From Helianthus annuus (lineage: Eukaryota > Streptophyta > Magnoliopsida > Asterales > Asteraceae): 64,000 nt of DNA. Under the pieces are notes generated by a model. The model saw only the letters and a program-made list of their open reading frames with translations, did not search any database and was not told the DNA's origin. The stretch lies in the NCBI RefSeq assembly GCF_002127325.2, contig NC_035433.2:89087350-89151349 (forward strand), written 5' to 3'. Below are positions 1 through 10,425 of this stretch, piece by piece. The position numbers and the translations under genes are program-made. Each line of letters starts with the position of its first letter. The first letter of the stretch is position 1.

Positions 1-1140
1 CCGGGTTCACAACGAGTTAGTGTTCGGTTTTAATTTACTTTGTGTTATTTGAACCAATGAACATGATTTGTTATTTATTTGAGACTTGCTTCTTGTTCTT
101 GATGATGTTTCTTGGCTAAAACATTTTAACTACCTAGGCTAATGACAATAGCATAATAAAGTTTGGATTTTTATTCGGTTTTTGTCGTGGTTGTGGGTCT
201 TTCTTGCACTGTAAAAGCTATGGGAATTTAACTTGGTGCGTATGTGTGCTTGTGATTGTTTTATTATTGTTTGTTGCTTCGTTCGATTCTTGGTGACGGT
301 CTTTATCACATAATAGAGTCGGATTAGGGTTCTTGATTTAGGTGAGTGTCTATATCACGTAATAGGTCATTAATCCTTTAGGGTGAAAACGCGTAAGTAA
401 CCTTAGAAACAATATTCGGTAATTAATTAAAATCAAGTGTGCTGCTAGACTCGTCGCGGAAAGGCTCGAGGATATTAATAGGTCTCGGAGTAGTTATAAG
501 GAATTAACCACCCATTGTCTATTAAGCCAAGATTAAACCCATAGTTGCTTTAGACGTTCGCGCGGCAAAGTAGAGCGTCTTACATAAGCACTTTCAAGAA
601 ACTAGAGGACGGAAAAGAAATCTAGAAAACCGGTGAGCGTAACAGCCTAGGTAGTGCCATAAGAATCGCCTTGAGAGTGTTTGAGGGGCTTAGTGGTGTC
701 TTAATAGGTTTAGTATCCAAAGATCCCGGTTCCACATCACAAAATCATCGAATAGAAATCCATTCTGAGTTTAGCTTGCGTCTAGCCTAGGTAGTCTTCA
801 TCATCTCTGGTCAAAGTCTTCGTTCGAGTTCGTGTTAGTTATTTAGCTAATCTACTTATTTGTTATTTGCATTCTTAGGATTTTTAGAAACCCCCCCATC
901 AATAAACAATTAGTTAAGTCCGTGTCAGTCTAAGTCTAGATAGAGTCGTTAGCGTAATCAGTAGAGTCTCTTGGGTTCGATACTCGGACTTCCTTAGGCT
1001 ATACTACACCGATCGGTACACTTGCCGGTTGTGTGGTTTAGGGTTTAGAGAGTCTTAGTTTTATAAATTTAAAGCTTAGAGAGTCTAGAATTAGGGTAAT
1101 TTTAGTTGTTTTAATTAACCCATTTTCAGCACATCAAACA
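1..1140 (+). mobile_element. Tat-like LTR/leader remnant
   Basis: No coding capacity is visible. The stretch near 968-1035 (GGGTTCGATACTCGGAC, then GATCGGTACACTTGCCG) resembles the end of LTRs and leaders of plant Tat/Athila-type Ty3/Gypsy elements, and it runs up to CATTTTCAGCACATC near 1122-1136. The left end lies outside the window and no partner LTR or coding region follows, so this is a truncated remnant. The lineage rests on remembered motif resemblance, so confidence is limited. Confidence 0.4.
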
Positions 1141-1883
1141 TGTAACTTGAAAGAAGGTAGTTTCAAAAAGTGTGTTGACTTGATAACAAAAGAGTCAACA
1201 ATGACAAAAAATGTAGGTCATTCGAATCACAAACTGGTAATTAGACTTGACGACGTAATATCTGAACATTCATGAAGCGTTTATTCGAAATGAAACCGCA
1301 CGCGTAGCAAATGGTGCATGGGTTATATATATAGGTTTTCAAGTAATGAAGTGATGTGTTCTTACCAAAACGAAGAAGTGACCAAATATACGAAGCAAAC
1401 GTGCGTTCACTCTCAGCGAAGGAAACAACGTGGTGCAACTACTTGAGGGGAGTAGAAATGCAAATATCTACTCGTTAGAAGTGAAAGTGAAGACTTCAAC
1501 GGAAGAAAATTTAAGTACTTTCGGGTTCGTTAACTGCAATGACAAGTTGATCAAGTTAATGATGTTTGATTGAGTTGACAGATATGGTTCCTAGATGTAA
1601 GGCTTCTAGTTTCTCCGGACTCCGCATCTCGTGTGGATCTGGTTTATACATTGTGTAGGAAGCACCATTTTGTTTATGTCTAAGCACAAGTCATTGTCTC
1701 ACAATTTCATCCTGGTATATTCCCTGAATTTCTCCGCTGACGATGTTCGATCGTCGATCAGTCGTGTAGTAGTAGTTGGATCATCATAGTCAGTTGTGTA
1801 AGAGGTCCGCTAATTTTTAGCAAGAGTCGTTGACTCTGGTGGGTTAGCTTGTTCGGCTCCTGGTAGCTGACGTTTACTTGAAA
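1141..1883. other. Unassigned intergenic stretch
   Basis: I see no convincing gene, RNA or repeat here. A 65-codon minus-strand open frame (1241-1438) has no recognisable domain and is probably chance. The right part may include further decayed reverse transcriptase from the neighbouring minus-strand Gypsy remnant, but I could not align it. Confidence 0.4.
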
Positions 1884-2186
1884 ATCATCATCCCTTTTTT
1901 TTGACGAGCAGATATGGGGTTACCCAACAAGGGATTTTTGGTCTGTTATCTTCCTTCTCCATCAACTTCTGAAACTTCACTGTCAATTCTTGCATTCCCA
2001 AAGATGTAAGTCGTTGAGGGGTATTGACTGCAGGTGCGACGCTAGGAATTTATCTGATGCGAACGGGATTAGCCGTGGGAGAGAACATTCTGGCAAATCC
2101 TCGGGGAAGACCTTAGGGCATTTTCTTGTAATAAGAAGATCTTCGTGCTTAGTTCTTCGGCTCCTCCTGTCCCCGACATGGGCCAA
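1884..2186 (-). pseudogene. Reverse transcriptase N-terminus, degenerate
   Basis: Reading the minus strand, the pieces CPKVFPEDLPE, then KFQKLMEKEDNRPKIP, then TPYLLVKKK follow the order of the Gypsy RT entry region (FPEVFPEDLPGLPP, then the QL..LL.KGFIRPS block, then P.LFVKKK). A further NVSYQEPNKLT-like stretch matches the conserved DYRELNKLT position. Frames change and stops occur between pieces, and the YIDD block is not seen. This is the downstream end of the same decayed element whose gag lies at 2342-3316. Family order is established knowledge; the alignment was done by eye. Confidence 0.55.
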
Positions 2187-2341
2187 GAAACAACATATTC
2201 TTTACGCAACATCCTCCATGCCTTCAAGCAATTTGTAGTTTGTAGAGGCGTATCTTGCCTCATGAGTCATGATTGCTTCGTCGTTCGACTCCGGGATGCG
2301 GATAGCGATTCTCCGCTTGGTTGCTCGACCGCGGGTTCATC

Positions 2342-2890
2342 CTAGTTACCATGTCGAGGTCGTTTATTAACCAGCCTCATTACGAGTGGGTCGTCTAACT
2401 TACTCTCTACTAAACTAAGTAGATTCCTAAATTCATGAGATGCGAGTCTATGGTCGGCACTGTTATGGATGCAAAATTTTGGGTTGATAAAGAACGTACC
2501 AGCGACCATATCTGGATCCTGGCATGCTTTACTAGCTCCGGTGTTGGATGCTCCTTCATGGTCTTGGTTAATCTCCCTTGGGCAATCTTTCCCAAGGTGC
2601 CCCATACCACCGCAGTTATAACCTTCCTTTTCTTCCTTTTCTCTTTTCGTCTCCTGCCAACACGTTTCCCTGCTGTGTCCCCTTTTACCACAGTTGTCAC
2701 ACTTCCTATTACCGCATCGCCCGTTATGATGGCGCTGGAATTTCTCGCACTTAGGTAGATTACCCGGGTACATCTTTCCCTTTTTGGCCTTATTCTTTTT
2801 ATTTGCCTGATTACCTCCCTGAAATTCACCGAGCTTTCTTTTGTTCTTCCCAGATGTCTCCACTGGAGTTTCCTTCTTCTCATCCGGGAT
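2342..2890 (-). pseudogene. Gag zinc-knuckle region and broken aspartic protease
   Basis: The minus strand encodes a lysine-rich linker, then a CCHC knuckle CDNCGKRGHSRETC (C-X2-C-X4-H-X4-C). A second knuckle, GYNCGGMGHLGKDC, has lost its first cysteine. The protease follows: GTFFINPKFCIHNSADH aligns with the family pattern GTFL.N..A.ILFDSGAD, but the catalytic Asp of DSGAD is now Asn, so the protease would be inactive. The frame is the same as the gag core upstream, separated by one TAA at 2891-2893. Nucleocapsid and protease are fused in this order in Ty3/Gypsy polyproteins, which fixes the identity. Confidence 0.75.
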
Positions 2891-3316
2891 TTAAAGTTTC
2901 ACCAATCTAAGTGCTTCCTTAGTGAGCTCCAGTCCTATCACATGGGCAATCATGGGTGATGGTGGCGTTGATACCATCATCAAGCTCAAGGCTTGAGGTG
3001 TCAGTTCCCAAATGGATTGCTCCATTCTCTTCAACTCGGGTTCCACCAGGTACGGAACGACTCGCGACAAATCGTAAAGCCTTCGTACGTGCTTCACCAC
3101 ATCTGGACCTTCCTTCTGTAGTTCCCGGAATTCTAATTCCAGCCTTTGGATATCAATCTGTGAACAATACTCCTTCCGCATTATTTCTTTCAGCTCGTTC
3201 CATGACATCGCATATGCTACAGCCTCGCCCAATTTTCGAACCTTACGGTCCCACCATAACAGAGCTCCATCTTGTAACAATCCGGAAACGTACGGGACTT
3301 GCTGCTCTGGCGTGCT
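2891..3316 (-). pseudogene. Gypsy gag core (capsid), 5'-truncated
   Basis: The frame encodes a retrotransposon gag domain: LLQDGALLWWDRKVRKLG, then SWNELKEIMRKEYCSQ, then FRELQKEGPDVV and RVVPYLVEPELKRMEQSIWELTPQ. These match the WW, EF/EYCP and RYI.GL.P landmarks of plant Gypsy capsids. The N-terminal half is missing: the frame opens directly out of the LTR end at 3317, with no primer site or leader between them. The only in-frame Met lies inside the LTR, so no real start exists. A TAA at 2891-2893 separates it from the nucleocapsid region. Confidence 0.75.
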
Positions 3317-6250
3317 GTCACACCCCGATAATTCCACATACCACCGGTGGGCCCGGTGGGGAGTATCGTGACGTAGTTGATATCATCATAGTCAATCATA
3401 CACAGAATAGCACAGCGGAAGTCTTGGAATATAAAAATATTATTACAAACTCAACGTCTGAAAATATCAAAGTATTTATTAAAGACGAATTTGTAATATC
3501 AAATCCACAGGAGGATCATTACGGAAAGAATAAAAATGAATCTTAGCAGACTTTATGGCATCTTTAAGGATTTGCAAGATCCTCTTTTCGACACCGAGCA
3601 ACTCCCAGCCTATTACGTGTAGTACCTGCCACTTAGCCTTTTGAAAATACGTCAGTTTTCACTGGTAAATACAATTTAACCGACTCATTTGAAAAGAGTT
3701 TACAAAAATTGTTTTAAGTGCACAAGGCACAAAACCTTTTATAACTTGGGACAATCTTATTAAAATCTTGTATACAGTTTTACATGCTTGTCATACATGA
3801 GGGGCCGGTTTGTAAACCGGACATGATTAACTGACTCACCACTTATATAACCCACAAAGGAGTTATCCCCAACTTGTGGGTAAATTAATATTTAGCATTT
3901 GCATCTGTCGGGTGCATGCCTACACCCCGTGCATAGGTTGTGGCCATTAATAACTTACATGGGTCAAGGATATCCAGGACACGGTCGTTAACCCCCAAAT
4001 GTTTATGTTATCAAACAATACAGATTAAAACGGGTTATGCGGATTTATTAAATCACAATCCGACATAATAATCCCATACCCGACCAAGCGGTATTAATAT
4101 ACCGTATCCCAAGCCCGTATAGGGAAAATAAGTTAAAAGTATTTACCTGAGCTAATACTTGATTCACAGCAAAATAACTCAGTCGTATCCAATCTATCTA
4201 AATGCAGGTAGCTTTTACCGGGTGGCTCTAGTATGGAGTGATGGTAATATATAACCAAATTCAGAATGCTAATGGTCTTTATTTAAGTCATAGACTTAGA
4301 CCGGCTAGCTTGAAGTATCTAAAGCGGTACGACGCGCTAGATTAAGCGATGACCGGAATAGAATGTTATTTAGACCCAACAAGTTTGGATACTTGTATAA
4401 TATGGGTATACTAAACACATTCCGGATTTCGAGACAAAAACAATAAGGTTAAACCCGTTTCGGCAAACATACGTAAACTAGTTACATAAACCGATCCGAA
4501 CGCGTAAAATGCGTAACGGGTAACCAAATGAATCATATACAAGTTCCATATGTTATTATGCTTAGAATATGTTAATACATCAGTAGGATGTCAACATATA
4601 TGCCCAAAAAGTATTTAAAACCATTATAAGTCCCGTAGGGGCATTTTGGTAATTTTAATACTTATAAAAGAGATTTTATAACAAACCAAAGTTCTGGTCC
4701 TTTCTAATCAGTAAAAATATTTATTTTATCTCATTACATCAGTAAGATATCATACATATGTGAGGTTTACCATTTATGGCCAAACTATGTCCCGAAAGGG
4801 CATTTTGGTCATTTCACATATGCTTTTACGGGCATTTTTGGAAGTCTGAGTTCTCGACTTATACCTGCTGTAATAATATTAAAATTTGTTTAAGAATTCA
4901 GTAGGTAACAAGTCTTAGGTGTTAATTATGGTTTAAAAACATACTATGCATCTAAATAGCGTAAAAATCGCTAATTGACGATAATTAAGGGGTTTTATGG
5001 AAATCTGAGATTTTGATCACTTTTGAATGCTTAAAATAATTTATTTAATATATGAAATCAGTAGGAAAAGGTTTGGCATTCAAATCATTTGTAAATCTCA
5101 TTTTATGCATGAAAAGGGTATTATCGTCATTTACCGAATAATACGAGAACTCTATGATATGATCAGTTTATAATCTGATCAATAACTCCAACAATCCCTA
5201 TAAATAATATCTTAACAGTAGGTAATGAGTTTCGGGTCAAAAACCAAGTTTAAACATGCTTTATGCAAGATATCGCAATTTACTTAGTTAAAAGCTTCTA
5301 ATTACGATATCGAGCATAACTCCTATTTGGGACCAAGAACTGAGGTCAAATTTTCGGGACAAGCTTATATATCAGTAACAAAGGTTTTTGTCCTCTCACA
5401 TTTCTAAAAATCTCACTCTTACGTCAAAAGGGCAAAATGAGCGTTTATAAGCATATTAACGGAAACTAGCGTATAATTCAAACCACAAGGAACCATGCAA
5501 TATAACTCCAGAGGGTTATACTACTGAATAATATGGTCCTAATGGAAGCTTAAATCATGGAAGAATCAAGCTTAATCGGGTCAGAACTGAAAAGTCAAAG
5601 CAAAGTCAAGCTTTTGCGACCTTCGGTTGTGAACCGACCTTAATCTTAGAATTGTCGAGTTGGACCAGCTTAGACATGTTCTATTAATCATTTATAAGTT
5701 ATTAGAGTGTAAAAATATAATTTATAACATCTGCATCCATGGTTTTAATTAAAACCCACAAATCTGCCAAGTTTGACTTTTTACCTAAACGGTTTGACCC
5801 GACAATTAACTAAGCAAACGAAGGAATTAGGAGGTGCCCTTTCAGGGGTTAATCACCTACCTAACTATGGTCTTATACCCACTTTCAATTAGATCAGTGG
5901 CTGGACCATGAGAGTATAAACCGAAAGTCAAAGCTAAGTTATGATATTAGACTTTTCGGTTGATAGAACATAATTCTGAACTAGTGAGTGGGCTAAGGCA
6001 CTTACAAATGGTCCATGCTATCTTTTCTACTAAAATTTGGTTCCACTTCAGCTCCTAAGGCTCTAGATTTGAGAGGATGAGAAGAATGGAAGGAGAAGAG
6101 CAATGAATGGAATGGTTTCATGGCCTATTTATAGTTTTTGGGTTTGAATTGGATCTTGACATGTGTTTTGGTGAGTTAATCAGATCATTACATGTGTGGT
6201 TAATTTGGTGTGACTTCTTAATACCATAGCTTAATCATAACAAAGCTATA
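3317..6250 (-). repeat. LTR of decayed Gypsy element A
   Basis: Read on the minus strand, it ends in the same block as the LTRs of elements D and E: an ATC-AACTACGTCAC stretch, CACCGGGCCCACCGGTG, then a GGGTGTGACA terminus (TGTCACACCC at 3317 on the plus strand). Further right are the inverse of the D/E blocks CCGTATAGGGAAAATAAG (about 4117-4134), GGCATTTTGGTAATTT (about 4640-4655) and the ACCGAAAGTCGCAAA block (about 5620). This is a diverged relative of the D/E LTRs. The outer boundary is not resolved; 6250-6420 is my best guess. Confidence 0.7.
6125..6134 (-). promoter_or_regulatory. TATA box of element A LTR
   Basis: CTATAAATAG on the minus strand is followed downstream, towards lower coordinates, by a pyrimidine-rich CTTCTCCTTCC-type leader. 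The position fits an LTR promoter at the U3/R boundary. Confidence 0.5.
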
Positions 6251-8670
6251 TGAAAATAAAACCATTCAAGATCATCCATTGATTTAAGTTTTAAAACAAA
6301 AGTACCACAACATTGTTCTAAAGTGTTGACACATGCAACGGAGAATACAACCTAATAACATAAAAACATTGTTTAGAATTTATAACCACAAACATAAAGC
6401 AGACGTAGTTTAAGAACTGTGACTCGTCCATGCAAGAGCCACGACCCCTAAACTTGGATGACCTTATTTTTCTTATGCAGCGTGAAAACGTAGCATACCA
6501 TGCCAGATCCTTAATTACCTTAAATACATGTAAGTTGGAAAAATCAACAAAAATTGTTGAGCAAGTTCATGTGTAGTGAGTAAGTAAAACCTTTGTAAGT
6601 ATAAAATCCTGGTATGTAGCAAATAAGGAAAAAGAGATCACCAATGGTTTGCAAGGCCATTGATATGTGTGAAGTGCAAGTAGGAAGACTCAAACCTAGC
6701 ATATTTTGCGTTGGGTACAAAGTCACCCCGAGGTCCGTTACGCTGGGCCTGGGGCAGGGCTCGCTACACCCAGATAGATCTACCGCTACTGTCCCTCGGT
6801 CCTACAATGAGGATTAATGGCCTCAAGTTTCCGCCTACCCACTCACATGATCTAAATAACAACCCTCCTTACGCTAACCATACCATGTAAAAAGTACTTG
6901 CAATCATAGTAACATGTATTTCACCCCCGCAGTTTAGAAAACTGAAAACAGTTAAGAGAAAAGGGGGACATGAACTCACAGTGGTGCGTCTCTAATCAAG
7001 GAAAATCTCCTGGCCAATCTGCTGAGTGACGACCTACACGTACTAATTTCTATTAGACGGATGGCCGTGCTTTAGCTTATGGTTTAATGTCTTTGAGAAA
7101 TAGTTAGGCAACTATTTCGTGTTTACACTTTGTAAATATTTAGTAAATATTTTCCTTCCCAAGGATGGGGGCTTAAATACCCGTGCGCTTCTGTATCTTC
7201 GGAATATATTATTAAGTCTCACTTAATAAAATATATTTTATTTCATTTATCAAAAATACTTTACTTCCAAAACATAAATATTTTTCCCAAAAATATTATA
7301 TTTTATTCCATATAATTTTCCCAAAAATAATACCTTTGTCAAAATACGCATTCACTAGTATTTTCCAAAAAACACGTAAGTTACGTTGTAAGGTTCGGGT
7401 GGTATTAATAATACCGTTGTAACTTATTATTTATGGTGAAGGCGTTCGTATTATTTTGGAGTCGTTAATATTTGGTAATATTATTTTTACCCTAAAAATA
7501 GTATTTACGTAGTTCACAAAATAATCATAAAATCTCACAAGTGTTGTTATAAGAAAAATATATATATATCAAGTTTTATTTTGTGAAAATCCCACCTCCG
7601 ACACTTAGAAATTTTGTAATAAAAATCGTGGCGAAATTTATATTTTTTGAAAACAAGTTAGAAAAATATATTTATTACACTTGTGATAAAAATATTTCCA
7701 AGTGTTAGACTTTTGGAAAAATTTCGCCAGAGTTTCCCCTGTAACTGGAGGTGGCCACGCTTTCAAGCGTATCATTTTCTTTTAAAATTCAAACCAACAA
7801 TGTTCCCAACATTAACAAACAATATTTCAACATTAAACTAGTCAAAATATATATAAATCGCAAAAATACATGAACTTGTGGTTTATCCAAAATATGTGGT
7901 ATCTTTCCATTATTTTTAGTGGATCTTTGTATAAATCAATCCGGTTTTCTTGAAAGTCCCGTTTTTAAAGAAGTTACATCTCTACAACTTCTTGTCAACA
8001 TTTACAAAAATAGTTCTTTTGTCAAGACTTGTGTTACACAAGTGTTTACACACTTGTGTGCTTACAAAAATCACTTTTGTTTATGTAGAACCCGGTTTTA
8101 GAAAATATGTTTTCTTTTGACACTTGGTCCCTTGAAAATACCATTTGTAGATCCGTAGATCTACTAGTTTTGAACACTATTTCATAAGAAAAATTGTTTT
8201 TACACAAGTTCATGTTTAAGGCGTAGTAGTGTTTCATCATTTAACCCTTTTCATACTTTGACATACTCTAAGTCATGATTTATAAACATGACTAATCCGG
8301 GTTAGATGATGATCCGAGCTACTACTAACATAGATCGGCACTAAATAATCACAACAAAACAAGTCTCACAAGTTTTACACAACTTCATAGCTTTTATCCA
8401 ACATGTTTAACATCTTAGTAAACTTTTAGTGTCTCATCTTGTAAGTTCATGAATTTTAACCGACAAAGTTCATTTTAACCACTTTAGAATAGATCAAGAA
8501 GGCGTTTAGAGTCACTTACTACTAGCTCGAGGCTAGGGAAGAAACGAGTCGAAGATCGGGTGGATAAAAGCAATGTAGCGAGGTCCTTCACAATCCGAGT
8601 GCACCAAGCTTCCTTATACGAAATCCTTAGCACTTGTAGTTGTATGGAATGGGTTGAATGAAATCGAAAG

Positions 8671-8693
8671 GATGATGGATGGATGGATGGATG
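8671..8693. repeat. Short ATGG tetranucleotide run
   Basis: About five GATG/ATGG units in a row lie in the presumed transcribed part of the minus-strand LTR-like block. This is a simple microsatellite. Confidence 0.8.
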
Positions 8694-8781
8694 TGGGTGC
8701 TCACGGCCGAAAGTTCAAAGAGAGGGAGAGTGTGGAGTGTTGTTGATAAGTGTGGTGAAAGTTATGGTGTGCAAATGATTG

Positions 8782-8792
8782 TTCTTATAGAC
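8782..8792 (-). promoter_or_regulatory. TATA-like element of the second LTR block
   Basis: GTCTATAAGAA on the minus strand precedes a CA-rich leader (CACCACACTT, CAACAACACTCC) typical of plant transcription starts. It is assigned by position only. Confidence 0.35.
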
Positions 8793-8904
8793 AAAACCTT
8801 CATGTTTAACCAATGGTTCTCATGTTCCCTTGATATTAGACAAGCAAGATTTAAATAATCAAGTAAAGGACATGGGGGTCACATATGGTGACCAAATTCG
8901 GTTT

Positions 8905-8918
8905 GGGGGGGGGGGGGG
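8905..8918. repeat. G14 homopolymer
   Basis: Fourteen consecutive G lie upstream (minus sense) of the TATA-like element. The length may be unstable or affected by sequencing error. Confidence 0.8.
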
Positions 8919-9030
8919 TCTTATGGTTAGATTTCAACTAAAAGGTAAGTATTAGTTAGATATTTAGGAGATTAAACCATTTACTAGTATGTTATGCATT
9001 GTAGCGGGTGTTAGGGTATTCGGGGACCCT

Positions 9031-9670
9031 AACTGGCTCAGAAAAAGAAAAACAATGTTGATGGCAATATTTTTATGCTCCGAGTATAGTCCGGTTGTTC
9101 GGTTGGATAGTGATCCGTTAAAGTGCTTAACAAAGCTTTAAAGTGTCGCAAATATTATTTTTTAGTGACACAACTTATTCCCGACACTTTGGAAAGTGTC
9201 TAGTAATATTTTTCTCATGTTTTGGCACTTTATTAGTTAGCTAAATGCTGAATTTTTAATTAAAGTGCTGAATTTTGTACTTAGGGTACGTTTTAGGCAC
9301 ATCCGGTCACTGTATTTATCTCCTAGTGACGCAGTTCTACAACCCTCTTATCCCTACACTCACTACTAGTGTAGGAAACTATCTCTGGCTCATACAGGCC
9401 TTAGAGGCAGTGTCCGCCTGGTGCTGGCTATATCAGCGTGTTAAATGGGTTATCCGTTCATTGTGCTACTGTGCTTTTGTGCATCAAGGTTGTCACTAAA
9501 GTTCTGCATGTAAATAATAAAGTACAACAAATAGAGTATGAGACATGGTTATATATATATTTCAGAAATCATGTAGAAGTTTATTTACCACTGTAAGCAA
9601 GCACAGTAATTGAGCAGTAATTAAATACTAATTAATTCGTACGGATACCTGGTTTGGTGAGGGTTGTCAC
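9031..9670 (+). other. LTR-like remnant, unassigned
   Basis: There is no coding domain. It contains a short inverted repeat around 9193-9209 (GACACTTTGGAAAGTGTC) and CACTACTAGTGTAGG near 9360. It ends in GAGGGTTGTCAC exactly where the truncated 5' LTR of element B begins. TGTCAC-type ends are common in the Gypsy LTRs of this window, so another LTR fragment is plausible but not shown. Confidence 0.3.
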
Positions 9671-10350
9671 ACCTTGCGCAGGCCAGTTCCATGTGCAGCA
9701 AGAGCCGTGCAGGGATGCGGCGTAAAGACGACTTAGAGTACAAAGGGTACAAGTGTCAGATGAAAAGTGCCAATCCGCCTCCTCCAGGCTCTGTTCAATC
9801 GTGCACCCCGATCATCTGACGAGCAGGAGACAAAAAGTACTCAAGGACGCCTACGTGGCACCACTCACAGGGTAGAGACACCTGCCCCACGATCTCCACT
9901 AACTGGCTGGTGGCAGAGACCGACAACAGTGACACGTGGCTTCACTCATGGTGCGCCAGCACCGAGAAACGTCTAGAAGGCATTAACGGTCAACACCAGT
10001 GAGACAAAGGGCATATCCATTCCATTGTCGTCTTTCGGCCCAAGGCCCATCAGCCCACATCCTCTACAACACTCTGGATATAAATAGAACACTTCATTCA
10101 CAGGTTAATTCATTCGATTCCCTCTACTCTCACTCTTTACTCACTTTAATTTCCTCGAGATAGTTACTTATTCTCACGCCGGAGTCTGGTTAAGCGGGAA
10201 ACCCCATATTCCCCTCTTAACGAGCTAACAGTGTTCTGTTTTGCAGGATAATCAGTCATTAAGGAGCTCAAGAAATCAAAGAAGATTAACCCTTATGGTA
10301 GAAACATAAATCAAACTAATTATCCTTAGGATTAGTTCCGTGTTTCTTCA
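9671..10350 (+). repeat. 5' LTR of element B, 5'-truncated
   Basis: It matches 15428-16107 nearly base for base, from ACCTTGCGCAGG to the common end TGTTTCTTCA. The 3' copy continues a further 189 bases to the left, back to a TG after a purine tract, so this copy has lost its U3 start. A TATAAATA sits at 10079-10086. Scattered substitutions separate the two copies, for example CCTCCAGG preceded by CG versus CA. Confidence 0.85.
10079..10086 (+). promoter_or_regulatory. TATA box of element B 5' LTR
   Basis: TATAAATA is conserved in the 3' LTR at 15836-15843. It is followed by GAACACTTCATTCACAGG and a pyrimidine-rich leader. Confidence 0.65.
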
Positions 10351-10364
10351 TTGGCGCCCACCGG
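10351..10364 (+). other. Primer binding site of element B
   Basis: TTGGCGCCCACCGG follows the LTR end directly. TGGCGCC is the usual start of primer sites in plant Tat/Athila elements. Confidence 0.75.
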
Positions 10365-10425
10365 TTTTTTCTACAAACCACTTTCATCTTCTTTTCTTTG
10401 AGCTTTCATTATTTTTCCTCCGACC

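Larger units (their letters stand above)
6420..9030 (-). repeat. Second minus-strand LTR-like block
   Basis: This non-coding block differs from the LTR to its left. On the minus strand it has a promoter-like segment with a TATA-like element near 8785 and a leader with CATCCATCC repeats. Long AT-rich sequence follows, then near 6720-6770 the GC-rich stretch GAGCCCTGCCCCAGGCCC, which resembles the U5 side of plant Gypsy LTRs. No pol or gag sequence is attached. Both ends are uncertain; a sequence CCCGCTACA at about 9001-9009 (minus strand) could lie near one terminus. The assignment is inference. Confidence 0.45.

Noticed and set aside
9275..9499. 74-codon frame before element B
   Set aside because: No domain; lies in an LTR-like remnant.
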